From Nymphaea colorata (lineage: Eukaryota; Streptophyta; Magnoliopsida; Nymphaeales; Nymphaeaceae): DNA of 64,000 nucleotides. The notes beneath the pieces are model-generated. The model was given only the letters and a program-made list of their open reading frames with translations, ran no database searches and was not told where the DNA came from. The position numbers and the translations under genes were made by a program. The stretch is from contig NC_045140.1 in NCBI RefSeq assembly GCF_008831285.2, positions 7,314,505 to 7,378,504 on the forward strand. Reading direction: 5' to 3'. Positions 31,773 to 45,109 of this stretch are shown here, in pieces (within the stretch, counting starts at the first letter, position 1; each line of letters starts with the position of its first letter).

Positions 31773-34401
31773 CTGTAATATGACATTGCAAAAAAAAACT
31801 TTACACAGAACCCTCCCAATGATAGAAGTCTCAACAATGCATAACAACACAATGCCGTAGATATCAAATGAAATACATTTTGAAAAACAAATAACAGAAC
31901 ATCAACAGAAATGCACAAAGATGCAGTTTTTCTCCTCATTTTTGGAACAATTAAGAGATGGTTTAGAATCAACAATTTAACGCAAAAAAACAAGTTAAAG
32001 CATGCCATAAGACTCATTACCACAAAAATAGTTTCTCGCTTGGACTGAGAGACATGATGATAAAATCATAAAACTAGAATGTCAGCTCAAGTGATAGGGA
32101 CATGAAGCTAAAAAATAGAAAGACGAAGATCCAAGGTAAAGGAAGGAAAGAGAGCCAAGACAGCAAGAGCCTCATACCCAGTATATTTAAATGGTGGTGT
32201 TTATATGAGAAGTCATAACAAATTATAAATGCAACTTTTGCCCTCTATCCTAGCTGTCATAACCAGCTGTGGATCAGCTCCAAACATGCTAAAATCCTAA
32301 AACAACAACCTTATATGCCATTGCCACAAGTAGTCAAATGTCAAAGGCAGTGCAGAGGAGGATATTTCTCCCCTTCAATAGACACTGTTTTCTTCCCTGC
32401 TTAATAAATTTGTACACGAGTGGCTTCTTTGAGGATGCTTGCTTCTCGTCCCAATAACACATATAATGCAAACGAAGAGGAGGATATTTCTCCCCTTTAA
32501 TAGCCACTCTTTTCTTTTCCCTGCTTAATAAAATTTGCATATGAGTGGCCGCTTTGAGGATGCTTGATTCTTGTCCCAATAACACATAGAATGAGAACAC
32601 ACGATTCCAACATCCTCATGTGCTCCTCAAACAGCCATCACACAATTTCAACATCCAGCAATGCTGTTTGCATCAAGTCGCAGGAAAGAATGGACTCGGC
32701 ATGATAAGTGTTGACTGATGAGCATTCAGTCCTTGGCGTCTCAAGGTAAAACCGAAATGGCTTCTAAGGGAAGCAGAACACACGTCAGGGTGCATTCCAC
32801 ATGTCATGTTTGCTTCTACCACAGGGCCAGAGATCGCTAGAATGCTGCATTTGCATATTCAAATATCCTCCAAGGTGGATCAACCACTTTCATATCCTTT
32901 GCTATTTCAGCCTATATGACTTGCTGATTCAACATGGAAACCCTTTCATATAATTCTTGCAACAATTACCCTTGTCATTGTCACGATAACAACATGGGAA
33001 CAACTATATTCATAAGAACGCTTTGTGGACTTAGGAGCTTAAACGTAAAATTTCTAACATTACTTCTTTGGAAAAAAGAGGAAATTTCTATATCCTAATT
33101 TTAAAGTTTAAACTTTAAAGTATTGATTTCTCCCTTATCAGAGACACGCCCACGAAGTTTTACCAAAGTTAAATATGAAATTCAATAGTTATACTCCACA
33201 TCATGCAACTTAGGCACGGTGCTTCTGTGTTCAGCCCCTTCCACCATCTCCGTTTTGCAAATATACCTCTTCACCAAAAACAATAATGAAGCCATTTTCC
33301 TAGTCGCATGTTTGGACCTTTACAAGCTAAACTATCCAATTTAAATGACCAGAGACCGGCTGACAAGAAAAACACAATAAATACTAAAAGCAAATGAGTA
33401 GGGAAAGATAAAGAACAGCACTATCATCAAACTATTTATCTGTATATGGTTTCATCTGCTACTAACATTTACCAATAAAATGTGCAAACTGTAGAACACA
33501 ATTTGTAAACAGTTTCAGACTTCATGGTATGCTTGCATCATTGAGATATGATTGTTTTCAGATAACACAAACGTGAAAATTTTCACATTGACACATGATC
33601 ATTTTCAGTTGGCAAGACCAAATTGATATCCAAATTTGTAACGAATTAGGTTGTTATAGGTTAGTCGAGTGTTATGGCCACACAAACACCAAAATTCATT
33701 GCCTAATTGAGGCAGAGAGAGGGAACTAAAGGTTCAATGATGTCTTTCCCATTAATAAGTTGTCTGAAGTGCAAATATGTTCCTTCCCAAGGGTCAAATT
33801 CAAATGTTTACAATGATGACAGTAAAAATATTCAACAAAGAGCTATTCAATACCAAAAAATAAATAATTACACATAATGTATGTGCAATAGATTCACCTT
33901 CCCCATGCATCACTTTTATACCATGTATAAAATTTGGGATCAAATTTAAAAGTTCTACATATAAATGTACAAAGATCTCCAGTTTTTCGGATCTTTTGAG
34001 GTAAACAGACTTGTGTTGAGGAAATTCATTTCAATAGTTTCCCAAGTTTTAGCTTCATCCATCCATCATAATGTAACAAACAACATTCAAGAAAAAAATG
34101 AAGCTAACTATTTTTGCAGATATTAACCTTCCCAAATCCATTCTTAATAAATGCATTCACAATTTTGATCAAAATAGTCGCCCATATTTTTGTCCTCCTA
34201 ACTCCTCCTTCATTTTATAATTTCAAATATTGAATCCTTAATAGATTTCAATAACAAGGGGACAAAAGGTTTGTACCAACCATTTTTCTGCATATCAGGC
34301 CCTCAAGAATCTACTGCTTAGAATCCCAAGTTTAGATGGCATGCATATAATAAAAAAGATGATATCTAGGAACCATGTAAGCAAAGTGGATCAAAACTTA
34401 C
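31773..34401 (-). other. SEC24-like intron with a tandem repeat
   Basis: Lies between two SEC24 exons. No coding region was recognised. Contains the two-copy repeat at 32,351-32,595. Confidence 0.6.
32351..32595. repeat. Two-copy tandem repeat, ~125 bp
   Basis: The motif GAGGAGGATATTTCTCCCCT starts at about 32,352 and about 32,477. Both copies end with CCCAATAACACATA. Copies differ by several substitutions and small indels. Confidence 0.85.
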
Positions 34402-34521
34402 AGGAAGGTCATTAATGCTTTGAGCCACTGCACTGCAAGCTGCTGCAGTTGCCCCACTTTGAATGGCATTCATGGAGACATCCACAAGGAAGAAAAAAAC
34501 AGCAGGCATTGGATCACGAAC
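34402..34521 (-). pseudogene. SEC24: SEC24C-like trunk exon
   Basis: A 120-base exon with AG acceptor and GTAAGT donor reads VRDPMPAVFFFLVDVSMNAI, then QSGATAAACSAVAQSINDLP. It is nearly residue-for-residue the SEC24C trunk segment that contacts SEC23 in the COPII coat. Phase continues exactly from the exon at 35,329-35,456. Confidence 0.92.
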
Positions 34522-35328
34522 CTGCAATTTATAGGTTTAAAATGCAGTAGGTGAACATAAGAGCATAGTTTCTTAATACACAGCTTGAAACCAGAAAACT
34601 AAGAAACAGTTACAATATCCAAAACTAACATTTGGATCAGAATTGCTATTTACACATCACCAATCAACAGAGTAGAATGATATCAGCTGCACATATAACT
34701 TTGTAATTAAATCATACTAAAAAAAGCCAAAAAAAAAAAGGTTTTTTTGTGTGTTTTTCCTGTTGTCAGAAAAAAATGAGTTTTCAGAAAAAAATGATTT
34801 TAATATCTTTATAGATTTCTCTTAACATATTATTAATTATTTTGAATTTCATCAATTTTTTGTAAAAAAATTGTAGAGAATTCAAATTTCCATATATTTC
34901 CATTACTTATTTACATTTTCAAAACTTTTTACCCCGAGAAAAGGCTTGTCAATAAAAGCTAAGATCGATATTTATGACAAAGCAATCAATATGATGTGCA
35001 CATTATTGTTAACCAAAAAGGAGAAAAAAGACCAATAATAGGGAACTTTGCATAAAAAAAATATAAAATCAAGGACAGTAATAAACATCAACAGTGCTGT
35101 TGCACTCATCCATTTCAAACTTCAAAGGAATCACAGTAAATGACCAACTAAAAACATGCCAGCAACAACCAACATCGCACTCCAACACATAGCTGCTAAA
35201 TGATGTTGTGCCATGATTGATTTGCAAAAATGTGCTTTACTCAACCCCAAACAGCACCACTTTTCAAAAAGGAAAACTAACTGACAAGCAAATAGCAGTG
35301 AAAACTTTAGGAATCATCAATTCCTAAC

Positions 35329-35456
35329 CATGTATTCCTTTGAGGCAACAAATTCATCGGTTCCCCGGCACAATTCAGGCCTTTCATCAGCATCCCGACG
35401 CCTACAATCGGGTCCTAAATTGCAGTAATAGTCGCGAGGTGTCTCATCAGTAAAAC
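35329..35456 (-). pseudogene. SEC24: SEC24C-like exon after the zinc finger
   Basis: A 128-base exon (acceptor AG, donor GTTAGG) reads FTDETPRDYYCNLGPDCRRR, then DADERPELCRGT and FVASKEYM, the stretch immediately after the SEC24 zinc-finger domain. The preceding zinc-finger exon (CSRCKGYVNPFMKF in the family) was not found between here and 41.84 kb. It may be lost or lie in the N gap. Confidence 0.92.
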
Positions 35457-36638
35457 CTGCAAACAGGATAGTTATGCATAGTTATTGTAGAGACTACAAA
35501 ATAGATAGGAATAAGGAGTAAAACCTTTACAGTTAATCAAACGGGCTGAATTAGGAGAGTTTTGAGATGAAACTACAGCTTGACTACAGATTGATAGGAA
35601 ATGTGTCAATCTTGTCCCCTTTTGGTTCGGCTCCAGAGAGAATTACAAGAAAAAAGAGTTTTGTTTAATTTAAATTGATAGAAATAATTATCATGCTCTA
35701 TTAAGCAGAAATAGACATAACTCAATGGCTCAAGAATGCATTGAACTTGATGGTGAAAATCAAGTTGCAGTTAGATACAATTAACTATATTATCGATTTC
35801 ATATACAAAAATGCTCGTACATATAAATCAGGCAAAATTAAGTGCTCAAAGTTAGAGAATTTGATTACCGGTAATGTCTAATTTATACACTGCCAAACAT
35901 TTACAGTAGTGTAAAAAGGCTATTAAATACATGTTCTTAGGCATTTAATTGTTTAGAGTTTTGTTTCTTTAAAAAATAGTTACCATGTAACGCATATGGA
36001 ATTTTCAACCATCCGGAAAGGACATAGACAATAATATACCTCTTTTCCGACCATGGTCACAATTACAGTCATCAAGCTTCTATTAGCGAGGGTTTTATTG
36101 GCATTTTTCAGCAAAGCTGATTTTCTCAAAAAAACTCAAGAATTCAAAATTTTAAAATGACAAAACATAAAAAAATTAAATGAAAATCAACAATTTTGTA
36201 TTATTTATTACAATATATACACGAATATTCAAACTGTTTTTGAAACTTTGATAAAAAATCACTAATAGTAGACTCAAAGAACTTCAGAAAAGGGAAATAT
36301 TGTGATGTTTATTGCAAGAAATACTTTTTGCTGATATTTTGAAAATATTGGGAGGTTTTCCCTTTAAAATTGGCTTCTGATACTTTGACAATCAAAAAGT
36401 AGCATTTGCAAAAACATTACTGATCAAGAAAGAAGGCAGGACGTAAACCACGGTTCATGATATATGGACTCACAATGACAAGATTCCTGCCTACAGAATT
36501 AATTGGATGGATCATGACCATAAAACTCAATAAATAACTTAAGGGTCCGATAACGTTTAGCTATAAATACAAATCACACATCCACAAAATTCTCTTCATG
36601 GAGTAGATCCGAAGATTTTCATTTTTTTTTTTCTTCAG

Positions 36639-36738
36639 NNNNNNNNNNNNNNNNNNNNNNNNNNNNNNNNNNNNNNNNNNNNNNNNNNNNNNNNNNNNNN
36701 NNNNNNNNNNNNNNNNNNNNNNNNNNNNNNNNNNNNNN
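36639..36738. other. Assembly gap (100 N)
   Basis: Exactly 100 N, a conventional placeholder, so the true distance is unknown. A missing SEC24 zinc-finger exon could lie here. Confidence 0.99.
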
Positions 36739-39700
36739 TCTTCCTTTAGCATGGTAGCAAGCAAGAAATTTGTAACTTGACCAAATAATATTTGTTTATT
36801 CCAGCAACTTCCTCACCCCTTTAGCAGCGTAAGCTTATTTGTCCATAAAAAGATAAACTAACCTAACCTAACCTAATGAGAACTTTGGAGAACACATGAC
36901 ACAAATGGATGTGTTTAGAATTCCAGAACTCCAAATGAGGTTGGGATAATAGTCACAAACATTGATCCTGGTGAGGCTAAGTCTTATGATATGAAGGATA
37001 CCCAATTCTCCTTAGATGATTCTAGGAACTCTTCAGAACCAGTACACAAACAATCATTTTCAGTAAGAAGTCCAAAATTCCGAATGAGGCTGTGTCCACA
37101 ATCACAAACAATGGTCTAAACTGATGCAACATATCAGGACTTGATATTTTTCTAATAGATCTAGTAAAACATGTCACTAAAGCTTTAAAACTACGGAAAA
37201 AATAAGTAGGGAAAAAATGGAAATGTTATTTATTAACGAATAGCAAATAAATGAAATTTTCACAATAATATTCTAATAATGTCGAGATACTATAAGAGAT
37301 ACTAAATTTCATGTATTTTCAATATCTTGCGAGACTTTAACATTTGTGCTTTCTAATATCTCATGATTTACAACTTACAGTTAACATTACTATATGATTA
37401 TATGAACAACAATAAGACCAACTTGTCTGCGCCAATGCAACACTAGGTTGCTACAGGTGCAAGAAAGGACACAAAGGGTTAAGAGACCGACCAGATATAA
37501 CTGTCACCTTATTTGAGTAATAGGCTATGCTGCTAAACGCATTAGGCAGAGCCTAGGGATTGAGTAAAACATAGAACCAAGGCACTTGCGCCAAAACAAA
37601 TAAAACAAAAATAAAACGCAACATTAGATTTTATATACAGTCACATATATAGACACATCATAATACTCATATATACTCAATTTTTTTTCGTGAGTCCTTT
37701 TGACATGGGCCCTAACCTATCCACAAGCTTCAAAGCCCCAGCAACCTAGCGACGGCCACCAAGCTCTCCCCAGGTCACGTGCTTGTCAGCTGTTGGAGAA
37801 ATTTGTCTGCACATCAAATTTGTGGCCGCATTCACTCTACTCGAATCAACGTCCTGTGTCAAGCAAGGCCAACAATAACAATGTGCATCTATGGTGATAT
37901 GTCCTACTGCCTTGCAGCACGCAAGCTGATCCCATGCACCAACTGCCTCACCTTTGACTTCAGGTCCTGAGTGTCAAAAGAATCCGTCAATGTTTTCTTG
38001 CAGCACGGCCTCACTCAACCCAGCACAGTTGGGAAGGATAGGATTTCACTCATCCCATCAATAAACCCCATCCCAAAAATAGTAATGTTGCAGCAACCAT
38101 TAGTAACCCCACCCCACCCCCCACCTTTCCATTCTGTCTTGGGACATGTGTTGAAGTATCTTTCATGAGTAGGCTGCTACTGCAATGACCCAGAAACTGC
38201 TGCCACATACCACACGACCCCATCATCCCACTGCTTACCACACATCTCTTGGGCTCCCTCAACCTAAACCAAGGTTTTGGTGTTCGCTCAGATCAGTAAC
38301 CCTCTAGGATCATAATTCTCAGTCCGAACCTGGATCCACCTAAAACTTGGACTGAGTACCCAAACTTATTTGAATATCCAACCTGCAAAAACTTGGTTAA
38401 GCCAAGTTGGAAGGCCATGACCCTGGCCAAGACAATGTGTCATGGAATGGAGTTCATCAGTTTTTCCTTGGAGGGCCCAAGATCCTGCTTAAGCAGGTCT
38501 ACCACTGGTAAGGCCCACATCATCAGGTGTCCCAAGTGAAGTTCAAGACATTTTGCATAAAAACAGCTAGCTAGGTGAATGACCAAGCTTTGGGGACCTA
38601 GCTGCTAAGCAAGCCTTTGACAACAGAGCCAGTAGGGTATTGAATCAAAGACATTCAAATTGGGTCATACCGAAGACAAAAATTAGAGTGAATTTTTACA
38701 TGTAATTAGGTTTAGAGTCTTTAGACATTTAACATCTTCAAATGGAATTATAGAGAAGACAAAAATAGATCTAATTTTTACAATTAATTAGGTTAGACAT
38801 GTAACATCAAGTTCAGTACCAAAAACAATTTTTCTCATTGAATTTGACCAAGTGGATTTGGAATCAAATCAAATATTAGACTATAAGCAATAAAAGCAGA
38901 CCATCAACTTCATAACACAATGGCACATGAACCCTGTTGTATGGAATGCAAAACTGCAAATTACACCCACCAAGCTCAAAAGCATCTAAACTAATGGCTC
39001 TGAACCATGATACCAGAAGCATACATAATCAAATGTTCCTTAAGCTAGAAAACAGATGGTCTAAGTCACAAGGATATGCCAAAAATGGTGACGCACCCGA
39101 GTCAACGCGGATGCGGCCCGACAATACACCCAACTTGGTTTGACCGAGTCGGGTGTGGCTGGCAGCGCCCAACTTTTTTTTTTTTTCTTCTCCATCTTTT
39201 TCCTCTTCCTTTTTTCCTCTCCCTCTCCTTCCCCTTTTCCCTTTGTTTCTCTCTCTTTCCCTCTTTCCTCTGGATATGTTTCGCATGATTTATTTACCAT
39301 TTTAGTAAATTCAATTACTTTATAGCATGGTATAAGATTTAAATATTTGGTAGCACAAAATCCACAGCCATGAATTCATAGATATGGGGCAATTCAAATG
39401 GTTGATTATGTAGTTTCGCTTGCATAATGACATACCCTCATAAATTGTGGTGCAGTACAAAAATAGTTAAGCGTGTTAAGCACATGCATCATTGTGCATT
39501 TGGGCAATACAACCAGATTTTGTTTACAGCAAAAAAGTAACGAAAATTAGGCACCCATTATAGAAAGTCCATTCAACTCTTTTCATTTTGCATCTTTGCT
39601 ATCAAATGACAGCTTGAAACATCAGATGGAAAATGCTTTTACCCTGAGTAACATGCAAGTCAATTGCAGTAACTGCACCTGCCCACTCAGGTGCAATCAA

Positions 39701-39969
39701 ACCCTATAGAATTAAGTTACTAAAAAAAAGGTTTATCCTTCTAGCTTTAGGGCTCAATTTCTTGCTCCCAAAATCACCAGAAGCTTCATTTTCATAAGTC
39801 CCTTCTCCCTCTCCATCTCTTTTTGTGTTTGGGTTTCCATGACTAACCAGCAACAGCAAGAAGACATCTGGCAGCAACAACCATCCATTTCCATCTCTTT
39901 CTCTCCCTCTCTCTCTATCTCAGTTCCCTCCAATGAATTTGATGAAGACCAATCACCGAGAGGCGAGTA

Positions 39970-40243
39970 AGCCTGGGTACCGGGCCGGGCTGCCTCCGTG
40001 TACCCGGTACCCTGCCCGGTCTGGCCCGGGCTCGGGCCGGGAAAACGGGCTATCGGGCCCGGTTGTGCAGCCCGGGTCGGCCCGGCCCGTAAATAATTTA
40101 TAAAAAATATTTGTTATTATTTTTTAAACTTAATAATGTGTATTTTATAATTGAAATATATTTTATATTATTAAAAATAATTATTTTATAATTAAAAATA
40201 ATTTTTTATTATCAGGCCCGGGCCGGGCCCGATGCCCACCCCT
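39970..40243. mobile_element. MITE with GC-rich inverted termini and 11-bp target duplication
   Basis: Flanked by the direct repeat AGAGGCGAGTA (39,959-39,969 and 40,244-40,254). Its ends are imperfect inverted repeats: left AGCCTGGGTACCGGGCC, right read inward AGGGGTGGGCATCGGGCC. Termini are very GC-rich and the centre (about 40,090-40,215) is almost pure A/T. It has no coding capacity. The 11-bp duplication favours a Mutator-type family over hAT (8 bp), but the exact boundary can slide. Confidence 0.8.
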
Positions 40244-41839
40244 AGAGGCGAGTAGCAATGACTTTGACAAAAAACCCCTTCTCTTCTGACAGCTAGTGGG
40301 TGGTGGTGACACCTCTCTCGCTCTCAATTTCCTCTCCCAAATTCATCGACAACTTCAACCAGCAGCTATCAGCTTCCTCTATGCCTTTTTTTGGGTGACC
40401 ATCAGCCTCCCTGTCTCATCACTTCCAGCAATGGCCGATGGTGAAAGAGTCCAGCCTCCCTGTCTCATCACTTCCAGTTCCAGCAATGGCGATGGTGAAA
40501 GAGTCCTCTTTATGGTGTTTCTCTCCACGCACCATGACCTCACACCTTACAGCTTACGTTAATTATGACTTTCCTGTTTGCTACTGTTATAATCTGTTTT
40601 ATTGAATTGTTGTTATTTTTTTAGTTTTATTTTAGACTCTGGTTTAACCTGTCTTAGTGTCTTATAATCTGTTACTAATCTGATGTTGACTTATTTTATA
40701 ATACTTTACTTTTATTAATACACTCTGCTTTATAAGTATAACCTGTCTTAGTGTCTTAAAATCTGTTTTAATCTGTTCTTATTTTACTTCTAATTTGTGT
40801 GCTGTGAACTAGCTTTAGCTGACATATATAATCCATCCTACTTTATTCTGTAATCTATTTTGTATGTAACGATCTGATTTAATCTGTTTCACTTTTATTA
40901 TATAATCCGGTTTATCACCTGCCTTGGTCTTTTATAATTGGTTTTTATGTTAATTTTAATCTGTTTGTAGTGAACCTATTTTAGTGAACATGGACAATTC
41001 TTTTTCAGTGAAATATTGATAGATTGATACTATGACAGCTTGATAGTTGTAAATTGTTAGGTTTGTTGTTTGTGAACTATATATGCACACACACACACAC
41101 ACATATATATATAAGAACCCAAGTTTTTCAGAAAACCGCTGCAGACAACACCATGCACCCATGTGGCATAGCTTCTGCCCTGTTGGGTTACCAGCAAAAC
41201 AGCATTTCCAATCAAGTAATTTCTTACGCGATCCATGAACTGTGTAATATACGTCTTCTTTAAGGTCACACAAAAGCAGTTCAACTTGCGAAGAAAACTC
41301 CCAGTTTTTCCCCCAACCGCTTAATTTGTTATACGTCTAAGTAAGAAATCACATTTGTTAAAGAGTATAACACTATAAATGAACGAAAATTCCCTGAATT
41401 GAAGGCATTGACAGTAACTGACTACAAACACAACATGGATCAAGCAACAAGACTCCACAAAAACGATGAATCGAAACAGGAACATCCCAAAAAAATAGAT
41501 ACAATCACATCCAAACCTTATGGCTCTTTGGCAAGTACCTCTAGATGATAAATAATCGTTTCTAAAGCATGGCATTCTAAGAACCTTTGATTGTGTTTTC
41601 TCAGATGGACTCCAATCAATTCAACATCTTACTTGAAAGAGAGGCAACCATATATACCAACAAACAGCGTAAGAATGGAGAAGGCCATAAATACAAGACA
41701 AAGAAAAAGAAAGAGGGTTCATCGCCAAAAAAAAAAAAAGCATGATTAGAAAATATAAAAACTTTTCAAAAGAACTTCGAAGTGATTCACCGGCATAAAC
41801 AAGTGAATTACACAGGTGTTCACAATTCAATTTTCTTAC

Positions 41840-42734
41840 TTGTGGAGTCTGAGCGAGCTGACTCGGCCATGGTTGGGAGCCGTACGGTAAGGACGTGGGT
41901 GGTGGTGGCGGATGCATGACTTGACTACCACCTACAAATGGCGGAGGAGGCTGTTGCATGGGAGGTGGCATAGGTTGGCTGCTACCCATAAATGGTGCTG
42001 CAGGTGCCTGCATCAACGGGGGTACGCTCTGAGTAGCTCCCAAGAACGGAGGTGCAGGCGGCCGCATAGTGGGTGAACAAGATTGGCCACCGCTGAATGG
42101 CGCTGGGGCTGCTTGCATCGGTGGGGCAACTGAAGCATGACTAGCGCCCACGAACGGCGTCGCCTGGGGCTGCATCATTGGACCCGGTACTCCTTGGCTG
42201 CCACCTAAAAATGGGGCGCGAGACTGTTGAACCTGCGGCAGGATGCCGGGAACGTTCTGACTATCAGCCATCGGACGTACGCCGGGTGGCGGCGGAGGCC
42301 CACGCGCCAAACCAGGCGGACCCTGCACGGTAGGAGGAAATCGAGATCCAGGAGGCACAAACGCTGCTGGTCCGTTACTTATAGCCGTCGGACCGCTTGA
42401 CGGCGGCGAAGCGGAGAACGGGCCGGCCTAGACGCGGCCGGAGGAGGCGGCTGAGCGAACCCCATCGGTCGACCAGGCCCAATATTCCCGTCACAAACGG
42501 CGGAGGCGACACGCCCCGAAGAGGAGGAGCGTACGTAGGTGCGTCCGTGCGAGCGATGGGCATTGGGGAGGATCCGGCGCCGGCAAAGGGCGCAGGACGA
42601 GTAACCGGCGCGTTAGGACGAGTAACCGGCGCGTTAGGGCGAGTCACGTACAGGTTCTGAATACCCGCAGCTAGAGCGTCGGGTGGCCCCTGAGGATGGC
42701 CGGGGTAGCCAGGTCTAGGTGCCGATGACGCCAT
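41840..42734 (-). pseudogene. SEC24: SEC24C-like exon 1 (Pro-rich amino terminus), two frameshifts
   Basis: An ATG at 42,734 opens MASSAPRPGYPGHPQGPPDA followed by LAAGIQNLYV, matching the SEC24C amino-terminal motif NSLAANMQNLNI. A long Pro/Gly/Gln-rich low-complexity region with repeats of the type PPMQxPAAPFxGSSQ follows, and the exon ends at a GTAAGA donor after QLAQTPQ (41,840). The reading frame changes twice, near 42,480 (after PPPFVTG) and near 42,415 (before FSASPPSSGPTAIS). This region normally tethers little but length, yet two shifts would kill the protein unless they are sequencing errors. The gene product is the cargo-selecting COPII coat subunit at ER exit sites. Confidence 0.85.
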
Positions 42735-43100
42735 AAACGGCCGATCCTGTCGAAATACCGTCGCGGACGCGCGCGATTTGTCGATAAACCAAGGATCGTC
42801 GCCCCCCGATCTAGACGAGGCCGGGGTCGTCGGAGATCAACCTCGGAACCGCAAGAAAGAAAGAAAGAGAATGAGGTGATCGGATCTGAGATATCTGATA
42901 GAGAAAGAAAAGTGGAGCGCAATTAATAGATTCGTAAGAAGACGGAAGGGAAGAAGAAGAAGGGAGAGAAGAAAGAACGAAGAACGGTCTCTATCGCTTT
43001 CTCTTCCCTTCTTCCGAACGAACGCGGGCTATGCGTAATTGAGAAACGCAAGGGTGCTGCAATTAGTAAAATCTAAAATGTATGCTAACGCGCACACGCT
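42735..43100 (-). promoter_or_regulatory. Probable 5' UTR/promoter of the SEC24-like gene
   Basis: Purine-rich GAAGAAG tracts (42,935-42,980) upstream of the ATG resemble plant leader sequence. No TATA box could be assigned with certainty. Confidence 0.4.
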
Positions 43101-43204
43101 CACCCCTCTCTCTCTCCTCCGTTTTCTTTTTTCGCCTCCTTTTCTTTTTGTTCGCTAAATCTGGCACCTCATCGTCCATCTAAGCCGATTTCTTGGTTTC
43201 TTGT

Positions 43205-44740
43205 TTTAAAACATAATTTTTTATTTACGACTCAGTAACTATCAGCTTTTCACTTTTTATGGAGCAAACATAATTTTTTATGTACGACTCAGTCAGCTTT
43301 TAACTTATTATGGAGCATTGCATAGCTGGTAAAACTGATTCATATGAACTACTCACATCACCAGTTGGTTCATATGAACAACTCACATCACCAGTTCAAT
43401 TCCTATTGGCGCCGTGCTCTATCAGTTGAGTGGGGCGCATTTATTAAATTGACCGCGCACTGTCTTCTCTTCTCGTATAAGTACCGAAAAAAATAGTCCT
43501 ACTTAACTCCGTTTGTTAGATGTATACAGGCCAATTTGTTCAAGACTTTAACATTGTGTTATATATTTAAAGTGCATTTGAGAACCACATGTGCTCCAAC
43601 GGAATCAAAATTAAGAGACCCAACTTTTGATTAATCCAAAAATGAGCTCTTAGCTTTTGAAAGTTTGCATTTCACCACTTCAGCTTATGAAATAATTTAC
43701 AAGGAAACAACTCCATGACAAGAGGGTGTTGCATGTTCATACCCAAACATGCAGTCGTGTGTTTGGTGGAGATGCAAAATATCTAATTCCCATATTGCTT
43801 ATGAACAAAAAAGAAGCTGCCCAAAAAATGCCCTCAAACCCTATTACATTGCATGGTTTGGCATAATGTTTCGTGGACATAGACCTATCTTGGCAGAAAA
43901 GTTGATTTGATTGTATTTGGACCATTTGAATGAGGCAGTTGTGGAGCCACATATAGGCTGGTGTGGGCAACTAGTGCCTCAGTTTTCCTTCAGATTTACA
44001 TTAAGGTCTTGTAATATTTACTTTTGTTATATATGTAAATGCTCATTCAGATATAAAAGTTTGTAAAATAGTGACTTCTCAAAAAGTTTTGTTGTCTCCG
44101 CCACTGAGCGGGGCCATGTTAATCTCTCTACATCGTTTCGATTTTATTGGATTCTCCAAATAGACAAATTGATTGCATTGGAAAGTTGACATGTATTAGT
44201 GAATAAGATGATAGAGCCTAAAGAAAAAGACAGGCCAATTCATCAAATCATTGGACACAACAAAAGAAGCCACAAAGAAAGAGAGAAAAAAAAAATTATA
44301 GTTGGAAGTAATGCTGAATAAATAAACTGGCAAACAAATTGACTGGAGTCACTATCAAGTAAGAACCGCTTTATGTCATCATGTTTGTTCAAAGACAATA
44401 TGCTTATGCTCAAAAACCATGCTTTGTAGTGTCGTATTGTTCTTTCATGTTCAAAAGTTCGTATCAGCAGCCTCATAGTTGGATATATTAAACAAACATT
44501 TGAACTTGTAAAATTGTTATGGAAGCAACAATGCCAAAAAAAAAAAACAGAAAAACAAATTGGTGAAAATCACTATCAAGCAACGACCTCTTTATGTTGT
44601 CATGTTTTGTCCAAAAAATCGAATGTTTATACTAAAAAACCATGTTTCATAGTGTCATATTGTTATTGCATGTTCAAAAGTTGGTCTCAACAGTCTCATA
44701 GTTAAACATATTACGCAAACATTTGAACCTATCCAAATAT
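43205..44740. repeat. Three sets of degenerate tandem repeats
   Basis: 43,210-43,316: two copies of a ~57-bp unit with ACATAATTTTTTAT and ACGACTCAGT. 43,346-43,400: two copies of a ~34-bp unit TTCATATGAAC..CTCACATCACCAGTT. 44,329-44,510 and 44,552-44,735: two diverged ~190-bp copies sharing CACTATCAAG, CATGTTCAAAAGTT and AAACATTTGAAC. No gene was recognised from 43.1 to about 45.0 kb. Confidence 0.75.
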
Positions 44741-45109
44741 TTGCTGGTTTATGAGAACAAGAAAAAAGGTGTCATGAACTGTTAACGTACAACAATTCAT
44801 TTAATCGAACAAATTGTTTGGTATCATTTGTGTTATTATTTCGCTACATCATTTTATGCATAGTTCGATTCATGTGCTAAAAATAGTTATCATATACATG
44901 AATTGGCTATCATGAGAACATGTAGCTTACATGTTCACCGCATCAAAGCATTTTGTCCAAGTTTTGCTTTGAAGTGTGAAGCGGACATGTTTAGCAACAT
45001 TAGCAATATGTTTCAAACTGTTCTTGATGACATATAAATGAAATATCTCATGAGATGATTTTTATTTTTATTAAGGCATTGTATAAAGAGCATTCCTCCT
45101 CTCCTTGAG

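Larger units (their letters stand above)
35457..41839 (-). other. SEC24-like introns and insertions
   Basis: Over 6 kb without a recognised exon. It holds the 100-base N gap (36,639-36,738), a MITE (39,970-40,243), pyrimidine-rich tracts (39,173-39,272) and a CA/TA microsatellite (41,089-41,113). Open stretches at 37.7-38.3, 39.0-39.3 and 40.3-40.6 kb are low complexity or without similarity. Confidence 0.5.

Noticed and set aside
36561-36764. Open frame spanning the N gap
   Set aside because: Exists only because N codons are counted as open.
41057-41284. Coding-like stretch ITQFMDRVRNYLIG on the minus strand inside the SEC24 intron
   Set aside because: Short, ends in microsatellite, and could not be matched to any remembered protein.
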